The position numbers and the translations under genes were made by a program. Source: Candidatus Thalassarchaeum betae (GTDB lineage Archaea; Thermoplasmatota; Poseidoniia; Poseidoniales; Thalassarchaeaceae). Taken from it: a DNA stretch of 64,000 nucleotides. The notes beneath the pieces are model-generated. The model was not told where the DNA came from. It worked only from the letters and a program-made list of their open reading frames with translations, and did not search any database. The stretch spans positions 1 through 64,000 of the forward strand of contig PSPG01000002.1 of assembly GCA_003193925.1 (NCBI GenBank), written 5' to 3'. The first letter of the stretch is position 1, and the number at the start of each line of letters is the position of its first letter. Positions 54,230 through 61,795 of this stretch are shown piece by piece.

Positions 54230-55432
54230 TCAGCCCCGCAGAAACGCTTCGATGCGATCGAAGGCCTCGGCGAGGACCTCGACGGGCGGCAGGCACACCA
54301 TCCTGAAGTGGCCCTGTCCGAACTCAGGCGAGAAGCCCGAGCCATGGACGAGCAGGACGTGGTACTGGTGCAGCAGGTCGAGCACGAAGCGCTTGTCGTC
54401 CGCGGCCATCTTGGGGTTGGTGATGCTGACGAACAGGTAGAACGCGCCGCCCGGTGCCTCGCAGTCCAGCCCTTCGATGGTCTCGATCCTGTCCAGGCAG
54501 TAGTCCATCCTCTTCCTGATTGTGGCACGATGCCCCTCCAGCCAGCCGGTGTCGTCGGTCAAGCCCGCGAGGAAGCCGTGCTGTGCTGGCGTGGAAGCGC
54601 AGAGTCGGCTGCGGAGCAGCCGCTCGACACCATCGCGAACAAGTTCCAGCCTTCCCTGAGGGTCATGCCAAGCCATGTAGCCGACCCTCCAGCCGGGTGC
54701 GAAGTAGACCTTGGAGGCCCCGTTGAGTACGATGACCGGTACTTCTTCCGAGCGTGAGGCCACCGAGCACTGCTGGCCAGTGAAGTCCAGTCCGTCGTAA
54801 ATCTCGTCGGCGATGATGGTGCACTTGGGCCATAGGCTCGCAATCTCGATGAGCGCGTCGACCTCCTCGGGGGTGGCGACGTTGCCTGTCGGGTTGTTGG
54901 GGTTGATCAGGACCAGCAGGCGGACGCTGTCGTCCATCTTCGCGCTGATGTCGTCGAGGTCGATGCGCCAGCCGTCGTCCGGGTCCAGCCGGTACTCCAC
55001 GGTCGTTCCCCCGTACATCTGCGGGTAGGCCATGTAGGGAGGGTAGTGCGGCCCAGGTGCGAGGACGGTGTCGCCCTCTTCGAGGAAGGCTGCGAAGATG
55101 ATCTGCAGGGCCTCGGTGACGCCGTGTGTGACATAGACGTCATCAGTCGAGCAGTCCCATCCTTTCGAGCGCTCTCTGGAGGTTATGGCGTGGCGCAGTT
55201 CTGGTATTCCATAAGACGGGCCGTAGCCGTTGTCCTGCCGGTCAAGAGCCGCCTTGAAGGCGGTGACCATGTGGTCTGGAGTGGGCAATCCGTCGTAGGC
55301 CAGCGGGTCACCGATGTTGAGTCGGATTATCTCGTGGCCCTGTGCCTCGAGCTCGACGGCGGGAACCACGACGTCTCGGATGGCGTACTCTATCGCGGCG
55401 GCGCGAGCCGAGACATCAACCTGTTCGACCAC
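54230..55432 (-). CDS. PLP-dependent class I aminotransferase (alanine/aspartate aminotransferase-like)
   Basis: 400 residues from the GTG at 55432. THGVTEALQIIFAAF binds PLP phosphate, LINPNNPTGNV holds the PLP-ring Asn, IIADEIYDGL the Asp and Tyr, and the Schiff-base Lys is in LNGASKVYFAPGWRVGY. HFRMVCLPP carries the substrate-carboxylate Arg. It resembles the archaeal AlaT/AspC group that moves amino groups between amino acids and 2-oxoglutarate. Exact substrate not assigned. First gene of a pair with the V4R-like gene. Confidence 0.9.
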   Translation of the reverse strand: MVEQVDVSARAAAIEYAIRDVVVPAVELEAQGHEIIRLNIGDPLAYDGLPTPDHMVTAFKAALDRQDNGYGPSYGIPELRHAITSRERSKGWDCSTDDVYVTHGVTEALQIIFAAFLEEGDTVLAPGPHYPPYMAYPQMYGGTTVEYRLDPDDGWRIDLDDISAKMDDSVRLLVLINPNNPTGNVATPEEVDALIEIASLWPKCTIIADEIYDGLDFTGQQCSVASRSEEVPVIVLNGASKVYFAPGWRVGYMAWHDPQGRLELVRDGVERLLRSRLCASTPAQHGFLAGLTDDTGWLEGHRATIRKRMDYCLDRIETIEGLDCEAPGGAFYLFVSITNPKMAADDKRFVLDLLHQYHVLLVHGSGFSPEFGQGHFRMVCLPPVEVLAEAFDRIEAFLRG

Positions 55433-55507
55433 GCTCGTGCGTGATGCGGTTCGGCCATCAAATCGACGGATGAACAAAGTCAAGCCCGGGCCCTCTCAGG
55501 GGCCGGA

Positions 55508-55885
55508 GTGGGCGAGGACCCGGGAACTTTGTCGAAACTGACCGCACTCGGCTTGGTGCCGATGGGCATAGTGCTCTCTGCGGTGCTCTTCGAGATGCCA
55601 GCTGACGGGCAGCAGAGGTTCACGATGGCCATCTTCTCTCTCGTAGTGATCATGCCGCTGTGCGCGGCATTCAGTCTGGTGCTGAAACTGAGGCACTGGG
55701 GCTTGGAACACGGCACACGACCGAAGTGGATGCCTAGGTCAAGGGTCTGGCATTTACTGGCAATGCTGGTGTTGTTCGCGCTCCTCGCCCTGATGATTAC
55801 CTCCCAGGGGGACGTGCTGGGTTTCCACGGGATGCTGGGCGCATGGCTCGTGATCTGGATTACCGCATACCGGCTGATTAACTGA
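55508..55885 (+). CDS. Four-helix small membrane protein
   Basis: 125 residues with four hydrophobic segments: around LGLVPMGIVLSAVLF, FSLVVIMPLCAAFSLVL, LLAMLVLFALLALMI and MLGAWLVIWITAYRLI. Loops are short, and one basic loop lies between helices 2 and 3. The start is GTG at 55508; AT-poor upstream sequence offers no clear promoter. I do not recognise the family. The last 8 bp overlap the convergent alaS end. Confidence 0.75.
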   Translation: MGEDPGTLSKLTALGLVPMGIVLSAVLFEMPADGQQRFTMAIFSLVVIMPLCAAFSLVLKLRHWGLEHGTRPKWMPRSRVWHLLAMLVLFALLALMITSQGDVLGFHGMLGAWLVIWITAYRLIN

Positions 55886-58784
55886 TACCTAGCAACGAGC
55901 GCGCTGCATCGAGCGCGGCCGGGATGCCATCGGGCTTCGAGCCGCCGCCTTGGGCGATGGTGGGCCTGCCGCCGCCCGCTCCCCCGATGTGACCTGCTAT
56001 CGCATTGAGGATCTCGACGGCGTTGTGGCGCTCTGCTGCGACACTGCCCTCGGTGGAGGCGACTATGAGGGTCCCTCCGCCCTCTCTGCTGCCTAGCACT
56101 GCGAGGGTCGGCGTGGATGCGTCGCGAGTCAGCTCTCCGAGCATCGCCATCATCTGCTTGGCATCCCCTCCGGATTCCATCACCACGTACCTGACGCCCT
56201 CCTTCTCGACCGCAGCATCACCGCCGCCATCGGTCCGCAATCTCACGATCTCGGCCTCCAGAGATTCGATGCGCTTCTGCTGCGACTTCCACTCGCCGAA
56301 GAAGCGCGAGACGGTGCGCGGCAGGTCGTCCGGCTGCACCCCGAGGATCTCTGAGGCGTCACCGAGAAGGCGCTCCTGGCGCCGGGTGTGCTCGCGTGCC
56401 GTCCCCCCTGCCACGATCTGCAGACGCTCCACTCCGTCTTGGACTTGACTCGACCTGATGATGAGTAACTCCCCGATTTCGCCGGCTTCGTCATGGTGCG
56501 TGCCCCCGCATGCCTGGGTGTCGTAGTCGCCGATCTTGATGATGCGAATCTGGCTGTGCTTGGGCGGTCCGCCCTGATAGATGTCGAAGCCGAAGGTGGC
56601 GTCGGCGTCCGCTCTATCCATCACCAGCTTCTCGATCCCAGGATTCGCCTCGACGATCTCGTTCGCCCTGTCCTCGATGGTGTCGAGGACCTCCCTGGTG
56701 AGTCTAGAGTGGTGGGTGATGTCCAGCCTCGCGTAGCGTGCGCCCTTGTTCGAGCCGGCCTGCCAAACATGGGGGCCGAGGACCTCTCTGGCGGAGCCGC
56801 CGACGATATGGACCGCCGTGTGGTGGTCCATCAGCTGCTTGCGGCGCTCCCAGTCGACAACCCCCCTGGCTGAGCCCCCCTCAAGTGGGGCGTCGGTGAG
56901 ATGCAGGATTACACCGTTCTCGACCCGGGTGTCGACCACGTTGGCGGCGGCGCCGTTCTGAGCCAGCATGCCTTGGTCACCGAGTTGCCCGCCCCCCTCG
57001 GGATAGAACAGGGTCCGATCTAGAACCACGGCGTGCGTAGGTACTCCGAAGACCTCGCTAGAGAGGTTCAGAGATTCTACCTCCTCGCTTGACAGAGGGG
57101 CGCAGTGCAGCACTTCGGCAGTGAACTCGGTGGCGCTGGTGTCGGCGTAGTAGTCAGGTGAGGTAGCGGGCAGCGCTGCCACCTCGAAGACGCTGTCCAT
57201 GGCCTTCGCCTTGGCCGCCACCTTGGTCATCTGCGCGTTGCGGGCAGCCATGTCGGCTGCGAACCCGACGCGCACGGACAGGCCCTCCCAGCCGAGCTCG
57301 TGCGCTATCGAGACGACCATGTCGGGATTGAGGCCTCTCTCCTCAGCGAGGCGAAACAGGGTCTCGTCAGGAGCCATGGCGACGTCCTTGGGAAGCGACT
57401 TGAGGGCGGTACGCACCGCTGCCTCACCTTTCCTCAGCATCTCGTGGTAGCGCACCTCCTCGAGCTCGAGTATCCTCAGTACGCCCTCGCGCGACTGCAC
57501 GAACGAGCCCATGTCGAGATGGGTGTCCATGTGGTGCGCGCCCAAGTCAGCGAGACTGATGGACGCGCCGAGGTCGTCCTTCATGCGGCAGACGCGGCGG
57601 GCCAGCATGCGAGCCAGGTAGCCGGCCTTGGAATTGCTCGGCACTAGGCCGTCGCCCAGCATGTTGCACAGAGCGTGCATGTGATCTGGTATGGCGTAGA
57701 TCGAGGACAGCGGCTCAGTCACTTGTTTCAACTCGTCAACGGAGAGATTGATACCGGTCTCGTAGAGTCGTTCGACCAACTTGTCGTACAGTGCTTCGAC
57801 ATCGGTTCCGACATCGATGTTGAGTATCCCGGCGAGCCTCGAGAGCTCGCCCAGCAGCGAGTCGATGCCGACCGCCATCCCGAGGGAGGATGCCATCGAG
57901 TCGAAGCCGCTCAGCTCCTTGAGCCAAGCCACCGACTCGGGGTAGATTGCCTCGTAGATGGTAGGGGTACCGGCGGCGGCCCAGCAGAATCTCTCGAGGC
58001 CGTAGCCGGTGTCGATGATCTGCAGGTCCATCTCCCTGTATCGCAGGCCCTTGATCTCGATGTCGCCGTCATCGGCCTCCTCGAGGTTCATGAAGACGAG
58101 CGTGGCGAGCTCCAGCCCGCCCACTATGACCTCCAATGCTGGTCCGGCGTTGCCGCCTCCAGACCAGGGGCTCTCGACGTAGGTGAGTTCCTTGGGATCG
58201 ATGCCCAATGAATCGACGAGCATCTCGTCGCAATAGCGAACGCACTGGTCGATCCAGTAGACGACATCGTTGTCCCCAGGCCTGTTGAAAGCGTGGTGCG
58301 CCATCATCTCGAATGCCGAGAGATGCCTTCCAGAACGGCCTACTGCGGCCAGGTCTGTCAGCCTGATGCACGGCTGACTGATACCTAGGGGGTTGGCCGG
58401 CGGCGGAACTTGGCCGCTGGTGACATGAGGCTGGAAGTCAGCTATGCTGGCGATGGTCAGGTGGATGTCGTCGCGCCATCTGGCGATGATCGGGTACGGC
58501 TCCACTCTCGTGTGACCGTGCTTGTCGAAGAAATCGAGGAAAGCTTCCCTCATGGCGTCCTTCAGGGCTTTCCCAAGCATCGGAAAGCCCTCGATGACCG
58601 GGTTGCCGATGAAAGTGTACGGGTCCTCGGTCGAATCACCGCACGTAGTGCGGCTCTCGTCCCTTGTCCAGAAGCGGACTCCGGTCACCCGGCAAGTCTT
58701 GCAGATGTGTCCCGACTCCTCCCAGAAGGGGATGTGAATCTCGCCGAACGCCATGCTACCGCGCCTTACCTGCGCTCGAGCCAT
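55878..58784 (-). CDS. alaS: Alanyl-tRNA synthetase (archaeal form)
   Basis: 968 residues. The archaeal N-terminal extension contains HICKTCRVTG, then the class II core (RHLSAFEMMAHHAFN, ERFCWAAAGTPTIYE). An editing domain with DHHTAVHIVGG and the zinc site ACGGTHHDEAGEIG clears Ser/Gly mischarging. The C-Ala/DHH-like C-terminal domain ends in GGGRPTIAQGGG. It charges tRNA-Ala. The ATG at 58784 lies about 28 nt after TACAATTG; an ATG ten codons on (58754) is an alternative. Divergent from rtcB. Confidence 0.96.
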   Translation of the reverse strand: MARAQVRRGSMAFGEIHIPFWEESGHICKTCRVTGVRFWTRDESRTTCGDSTEDPYTFIGNPVIEGFPMLGKALKDAMREAFLDFFDKHGHTRVEPYPIIARWRDDIHLTIASIADFQPHVTSGQVPPPANPLGISQPCIRLTDLAAVGRSGRHLSAFEMMAHHAFNRPGDNDVVYWIDQCVRYCDEMLVDSLGIDPKELTYVESPWSGGGNAGPALEVIVGGLELATLVFMNLEEADDGDIEIKGLRYREMDLQIIDTGYGLERFCWAAAGTPTIYEAIYPESVAWLKELSGFDSMASSLGMAVGIDSLLGELSRLAGILNIDVGTDVEALYDKLVERLYETGINLSVDELKQVTEPLSSIYAIPDHMHALCNMLGDGLVPSNSKAGYLARMLARRVCRMKDDLGASISLADLGAHHMDTHLDMGSFVQSREGVLRILELEEVRYHEMLRKGEAAVRTALKSLPKDVAMAPDETLFRLAEERGLNPDMVVSIAHELGWEGLSVRVGFAADMAARNAQMTKVAAKAKAMDSVFEVAALPATSPDYYADTSATEFTAEVLHCAPLSSEEVESLNLSSEVFGVPTHAVVLDRTLFYPEGGGQLGDQGMLAQNGAAANVVDTRVENGVILHLTDAPLEGGSARGVVDWERRKQLMDHHTAVHIVGGSAREVLGPHVWQAGSNKGARYARLDITHHSRLTREVLDTIEDRANEIVEANPGIEKLVMDRADADATFGFDIYQGGPPKHSQIRIIKIGDYDTQACGGTHHDEAGEIGELLIIRSSQVQDGVERLQIVAGGTAREHTRRQERLLGDASEILGVQPDDLPRTVSRFFGEWKSQQKRIESLEAEIVRLRTDGGGDAAVEKEGVRYVVMESGGDAKQMMAMLGELTRDASTPTLAVLGSREGGGTLIVASTEGSVAAERHNAVEILNAIAGHIGGAGGGRPTIAQGGGSKPDGIPAALDAARSLLGIS

Positions 58785-58859
58785 CGGACAGGCGGTCTTG
58801 AAGGCAATTGTACGAGAGACGCCCGTTGCGTTGAAAGCGAGAGCGCAACAGGGTTGCCC

Positions 58860-60332
58860 ATGACGGCTGAGTGGAGGGATTTCCTAGAGTCTGATGGCCC
58901 AGGAAGGATGCGTATCTCGAGGCATGGGGACATGCTGACTGACGCCATACTGATCGCTGATGAGCGGCACATGTCCGAGCACTCGGACGACCGCTCGCCC
59001 GGGCAACTGGTCAACACCGCTGCCCTGCCCGGAATCGTCGGCGAGGCCTGGGGAATGGCGGACTGGCACTTCGGGTACGGTTTTCCTATTGGCGGAGTCG
59101 TCGCCACGGACATCGAGGCAGGCGAGCAGGGGGGCGCCATCTCTCCGGGAGGTGTCGGCTTCGACATCAACTGCGGAGTCAGGCTCTGCGCCACCGAGAT
59201 GAGCATCTCCGACCTCGATCCCAAGCGACTCGCAGCGAGGCTATCGCGCTCGATCCCAGCGGGAGCCACCTCCAAGGGCGGCGTCAGCCTCGGCGATGGC
59301 GAGATGGAGGCCGTCCTGTCCGAAGGCGCCGGCGCTGCCGTCGAACTGGGTTGGGGCGAGGCCCGGGACCTCGATGCCATCGAATCGAACGGCCGCCTCG
59401 ACAGCGAGGAGAGGGCTGTGAGCGAGCGAGCCATGAAACGCGGCTCCACCGCACTGGGAACGCTCGGCTCTGGCAACCACTTCCTAGAGCTCCAGGTCGT
59501 AGAACGCGTCGTCGACGATGCTGCTGCGGCCGCCTACGGTCTGAGGGAGGGACAGGTCACAGCGATGATCCACACCGGCTCGAGGGGGCTAGGACATCAG
59601 GTCTGCTCCGAGCACGTCGCTGCCATCGAGTCGAAGTATCGCAAGGCAGGGAGCGCTTGGCATTCACCCGAGTGGGGAATCACGCTAGCAGACCGGCAAC
59701 TCGCAGCCGCGCCGATCCACAGCCCCGCAGGGGCTGCTTACCTCGATGCGATGAGCGCGGCTGGCAACTACGCATTCGCCAACCGCTCGGCACTGACCCA
59801 GCGTCTGCGCAACGTGCTGCGCGAGCAATACGGCCAAGACGGCGATCTCGAGGTGGTCTACGACGTCTGTCACAACATCGCCAAGATCGAAGATCACATG
59901 GTGCACGGGGTGAGTTGCAGGTGCTGCGTCCACCGCAAGGGAGCCACTCGGGCACTGGGTGGGGACCATCCCGAGCTCGCCTCTAGGTTCTCCGGGATCG
60001 GCCAGCCGGTCCTCGTGCCGGGGGACATGGGAACCGCTTCGTGGGTCCTAGCGGGTCCTGCGAGGGGGGCCAACGACGCCTTCGCCTCGTCGTGCCACGG
60101 CGCGGGACGCCGCTTGTCTCGCACGGCTGCTCGCAAGAGAATCGACTCGGTCTCGCTCAGGGAGACGCTGGAGTCAAAGGGCATCCACGTCCATGCCAAG
60201 ACCCCCAACGTGCTCTCTGAGGAGGCTCCGGACGCCTACAAGGACGTGGACGAGGTGGTCCGCCTCACTGCGGAGGCCGGGCTGGCGAGACCGGTCGCAC
60301 GTCTGAGGCCGATAGCCGTGATCAAGGGCTAG
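58860..60332 (+). CDS. rtcB: RNA-splicing ligase RtcB
   Basis: 490 residues from the ATG at 58860. PGGVGFDINCGVRL holds a metal-binding Cys, GSGNHFLELQ and MIHTGSRGLGHQV provide metal His and Asp/Asn, and SSCHGAGRRLSR holds the His that is guanylylated. VHRKGATRA is also conserved. It joins 2',3'-cyclic phosphate and 5'-OH RNA ends with GTP, in tRNA splicing and RNA repair. Its partner archease is 9 kb away on the other strand. The central CRCC near the VHRKG motif is an unusual Cys cluster. Confidence 0.95.
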   Translation: MTAEWRDFLESDGPGRMRISRHGDMLTDAILIADERHMSEHSDDRSPGQLVNTAALPGIVGEAWGMADWHFGYGFPIGGVVATDIEAGEQGGAISPGGVGFDINCGVRLCATEMSISDLDPKRLAARLSRSIPAGATSKGGVSLGDGEMEAVLSEGAGAAVELGWGEARDLDAIESNGRLDSEERAVSERAMKRGSTALGTLGSGNHFLELQVVERVVDDAAAAAYGLREGQVTAMIHTGSRGLGHQVCSEHVAAIESKYRKAGSAWHSPEWGITLADRQLAAAPIHSPAGAAYLDAMSAAGNYAFANRSALTQRLRNVLREQYGQDGDLEVVYDVCHNIAKIEDHMVHGVSCRCCVHRKGATRALGGDHPELASRFSGIGQPVLVPGDMGTASWVLAGPARGANDAFASSCHGAGRRLSRTAARKRIDSVSLRETLESKGIHVHAKTPNVLSEEAPDAYKDVDEVVRLTAEAGLARPVARLRPIAVIKG

Positions 60333-60865
60333 TCTGACTTGTCGCGATAGTGTATCTCGATGACGTCGTTGTTCTTCATCGCGTGGCTGCCGTACTCATC
60401 GTTGAGCTCCCCATTGACGTACATGACGACCTCGCTGTCCTCGTCGGCGACGCTGTTGAGGATCTGGTTCTCGTTGAACGTCTCGCCCCAGATATCGAAG
60501 AAAGCTCCTACTGGGGCCTCCATCGTCCGAGGAGTCTCTATGTGCAGTTTGCCAGTGCCGTCGTGAGTGTGAATGCCCCTCAAGCCGTCACAGGAAGCGT
60601 CGTCGATGCCGATTTCCGCAGCTATTGCGACCTCGGAGCCGTCGAGAAATATCCTGAGAGTAGAGTGTTCGTGGGAGACCAACTCGTTGTGACCGGCGAG
60701 GCAGACATCGACGATCTCCCAGTCTTCATCGACCAGCGCATTGGGGGAGAACACCACCACTGCGAAGAATGCCGCGGTCATCACAGCGGCCCCGACCATC
60801 AGCCATGACTCTGATTTCACGCTAGGCGCACAGAGGCAGTCGTCTTGAACCATGAGGCTCCGCAT
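60329..60865 (-). CDS. Signal-anchored His-rich small exported protein
   Basis: 178 residues (start uncertain: ATG 60865, ATG 60853 or GTG 60820). One N-terminal helix (LMVGAAVMTAAFFAVVVF) is followed by a compact soluble domain. Conserved-looking metal-type segments are SHEHSTLRIFLDGSEV and GIHTHDGTGKLHIETP. FFDIWGETFNENQI resembles a family of small extracytoplasmic proteins in archaea and cyanobacteria (recollection, not checked). Function unknown; the His pattern suggests metal binding. The last 4 bp overlap the rtcB end. Confidence 0.75.
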   Translation of the reverse strand: MRSLMVQDDCLCAPSVKSESWLMVGAAVMTAAFFAVVVFSPNALVDEDWEIVDVCLAGHNELVSHEHSTLRIFLDGSEVAIAAEIGIDDASCDGLRGIHTHDGTGKLHIETPRTMEAPVGAFFDIWGETFNENQILNSVADEDSEVVMYVNGELNDEYGSHAMKNNDVIEIHYRDKSD

Positions 60866-60871
60866 TCGCCC

Positions 60872-61501
60872 ATGCCAGAGCCCGGAGCGGTTCCCGAGTA
60901 CTGGGAGGAGGCGAAGGCGAGGTTGTCCCGGACAGACCCCGTCCTAGCCGGGGTGATCACATCGCGCGAGGAGTCGGTGCTGACCTCGCGGGGGGACATG
61001 TTCCTCACGTTGACGGGCTCGATCATCAGCCAGCAGATCTCCACGAAGGCCGCCAAGTCGGTCTGGTCGAGATTCGAGGGGCTGGTGGGAGAGGTCACCC
61101 CCCGGTCCATCCTGTCGCACTCGCACGAGGAATTGCGGGGCTGCGGGATGTCCGGGCGCAAGGCGGAGTACATCGGCGGCATCGCCGAGGCGTGGACCAG
61201 CGGCTACGAAGACATCCTCTGGGAGGCGCTGAGCGACGAGGAGGCTTCGGAGAGGTTGATTGCTCTGAGGGGTGTGGGAGTCTGGACTTGCGAGATGATC
61301 CTGATCTTCACACTGCTCCGCCCCGACGTCTTCCCTGTTGGTGACGTCGGAGTCGTACGGGCCATGGAGATGATGTACAACGACGGCGAGGAGATGAGTA
61401 CGGAGGATCTGCTCGGCAAGGCCGAGGGGTGGAGGCCCTGGAGGACCGTTGCGACGTGGTACCTGTGGCGTAGCATAGACCCGGAGCCGGTGCAGTACTG
61501 A
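60872..61501 (+). CDS. DNA-3-methyladenine glycosylase (AlkA-like, HhH-GPD)
   Basis: 209 residues from the ATG at 60872. SIISQQISTKAAKSVWSRF is the family's Gln-Gln segment, LIALRGVGVWTCEMILIF the helix-hairpin-helix, and FPVGDVGVVRA carries the catalytic Asp. It lacks the FeS cluster Cys of endonuclease III. It excises alkylated bases such as 3-methyladenine, starting base-excision repair. An upstream TTG at 60845 is a less likely start. Convergent with the small gene at 61502. Confidence 0.92.
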   Translation: MPEPGAVPEYWEEAKARLSRTDPVLAGVITSREESVLTSRGDMFLTLTGSIISQQISTKAAKSVWSRFEGLVGEVTPRSILSHSHEELRGCGMSGRKAEYIGGIAEAWTSGYEDILWEALSDEEASERLIALRGVGVWTCEMILIFTLLRPDVFPVGDVGVVRAMEMMYNDGEEMSTEDLLGKAEGWRPWRTVATWYLWRSIDPEPVQY

Positions 61502-61672
61502 TCACATGCAGTATCCGCGCTTTGGCTGGTCGGGGATGGACGGGGCCGCTCCCGACTGAACGCCGTCGGCCTCCTCCATGATGATCGTCAGCAGTGTGTT
61601 GACGAGCGCTTTGAGGTCCTCGACCTCGTCCCTGAGCTCTTCCACCCCACTGGCTTCGCTGTCCTCGGGCAT
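61502..61672 (-). CDS. Small coiled-coil hypothetical protein
   Basis: 56 residues. GVEELRDEVEDLKALVNTLL is a clear amphipathic, coiled-coil-like helix; the C-terminus is Pro-rich and ends KRGYCM. A longer frame starts with GTG at 61738, but that codon overlaps a TATA-like TTTATAG (61729-61735), so the ATG at 61672 is the better start. Family unknown; a dimerisation or adaptor role is a guess. Confidence 0.65.
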   Translation of the reverse strand: MPEDSEASGVEELRDEVEDLKALVNTLLTIIMEEADGVQSGAAPSIPDQPKRGYCM

Positions 61673-61728
61673 CCGCGCATCCCATCCGAGGAATCGCTTC
61701 CTCAAGGCGGCGAGCGCCGTCCTGTGGC

Positions 61729-61735
61729 CTATAAA
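61729..61735 (-). promoter_or_regulatory. TATA-like box of the coiled-coil protein gene
   Basis: TTTATAGG on the minus strand. Initiation about 26 nt on (near 61706) leaves a 34-nt leader before the ATG at 61672. Confidence 0.45.
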
Positions 61736-61795
61736 CACGGGAGGTTTGGCGTAAGCGGAAGTGGCGGTTCCGCGGGGCCGCGCGAAGGGCCGGAC

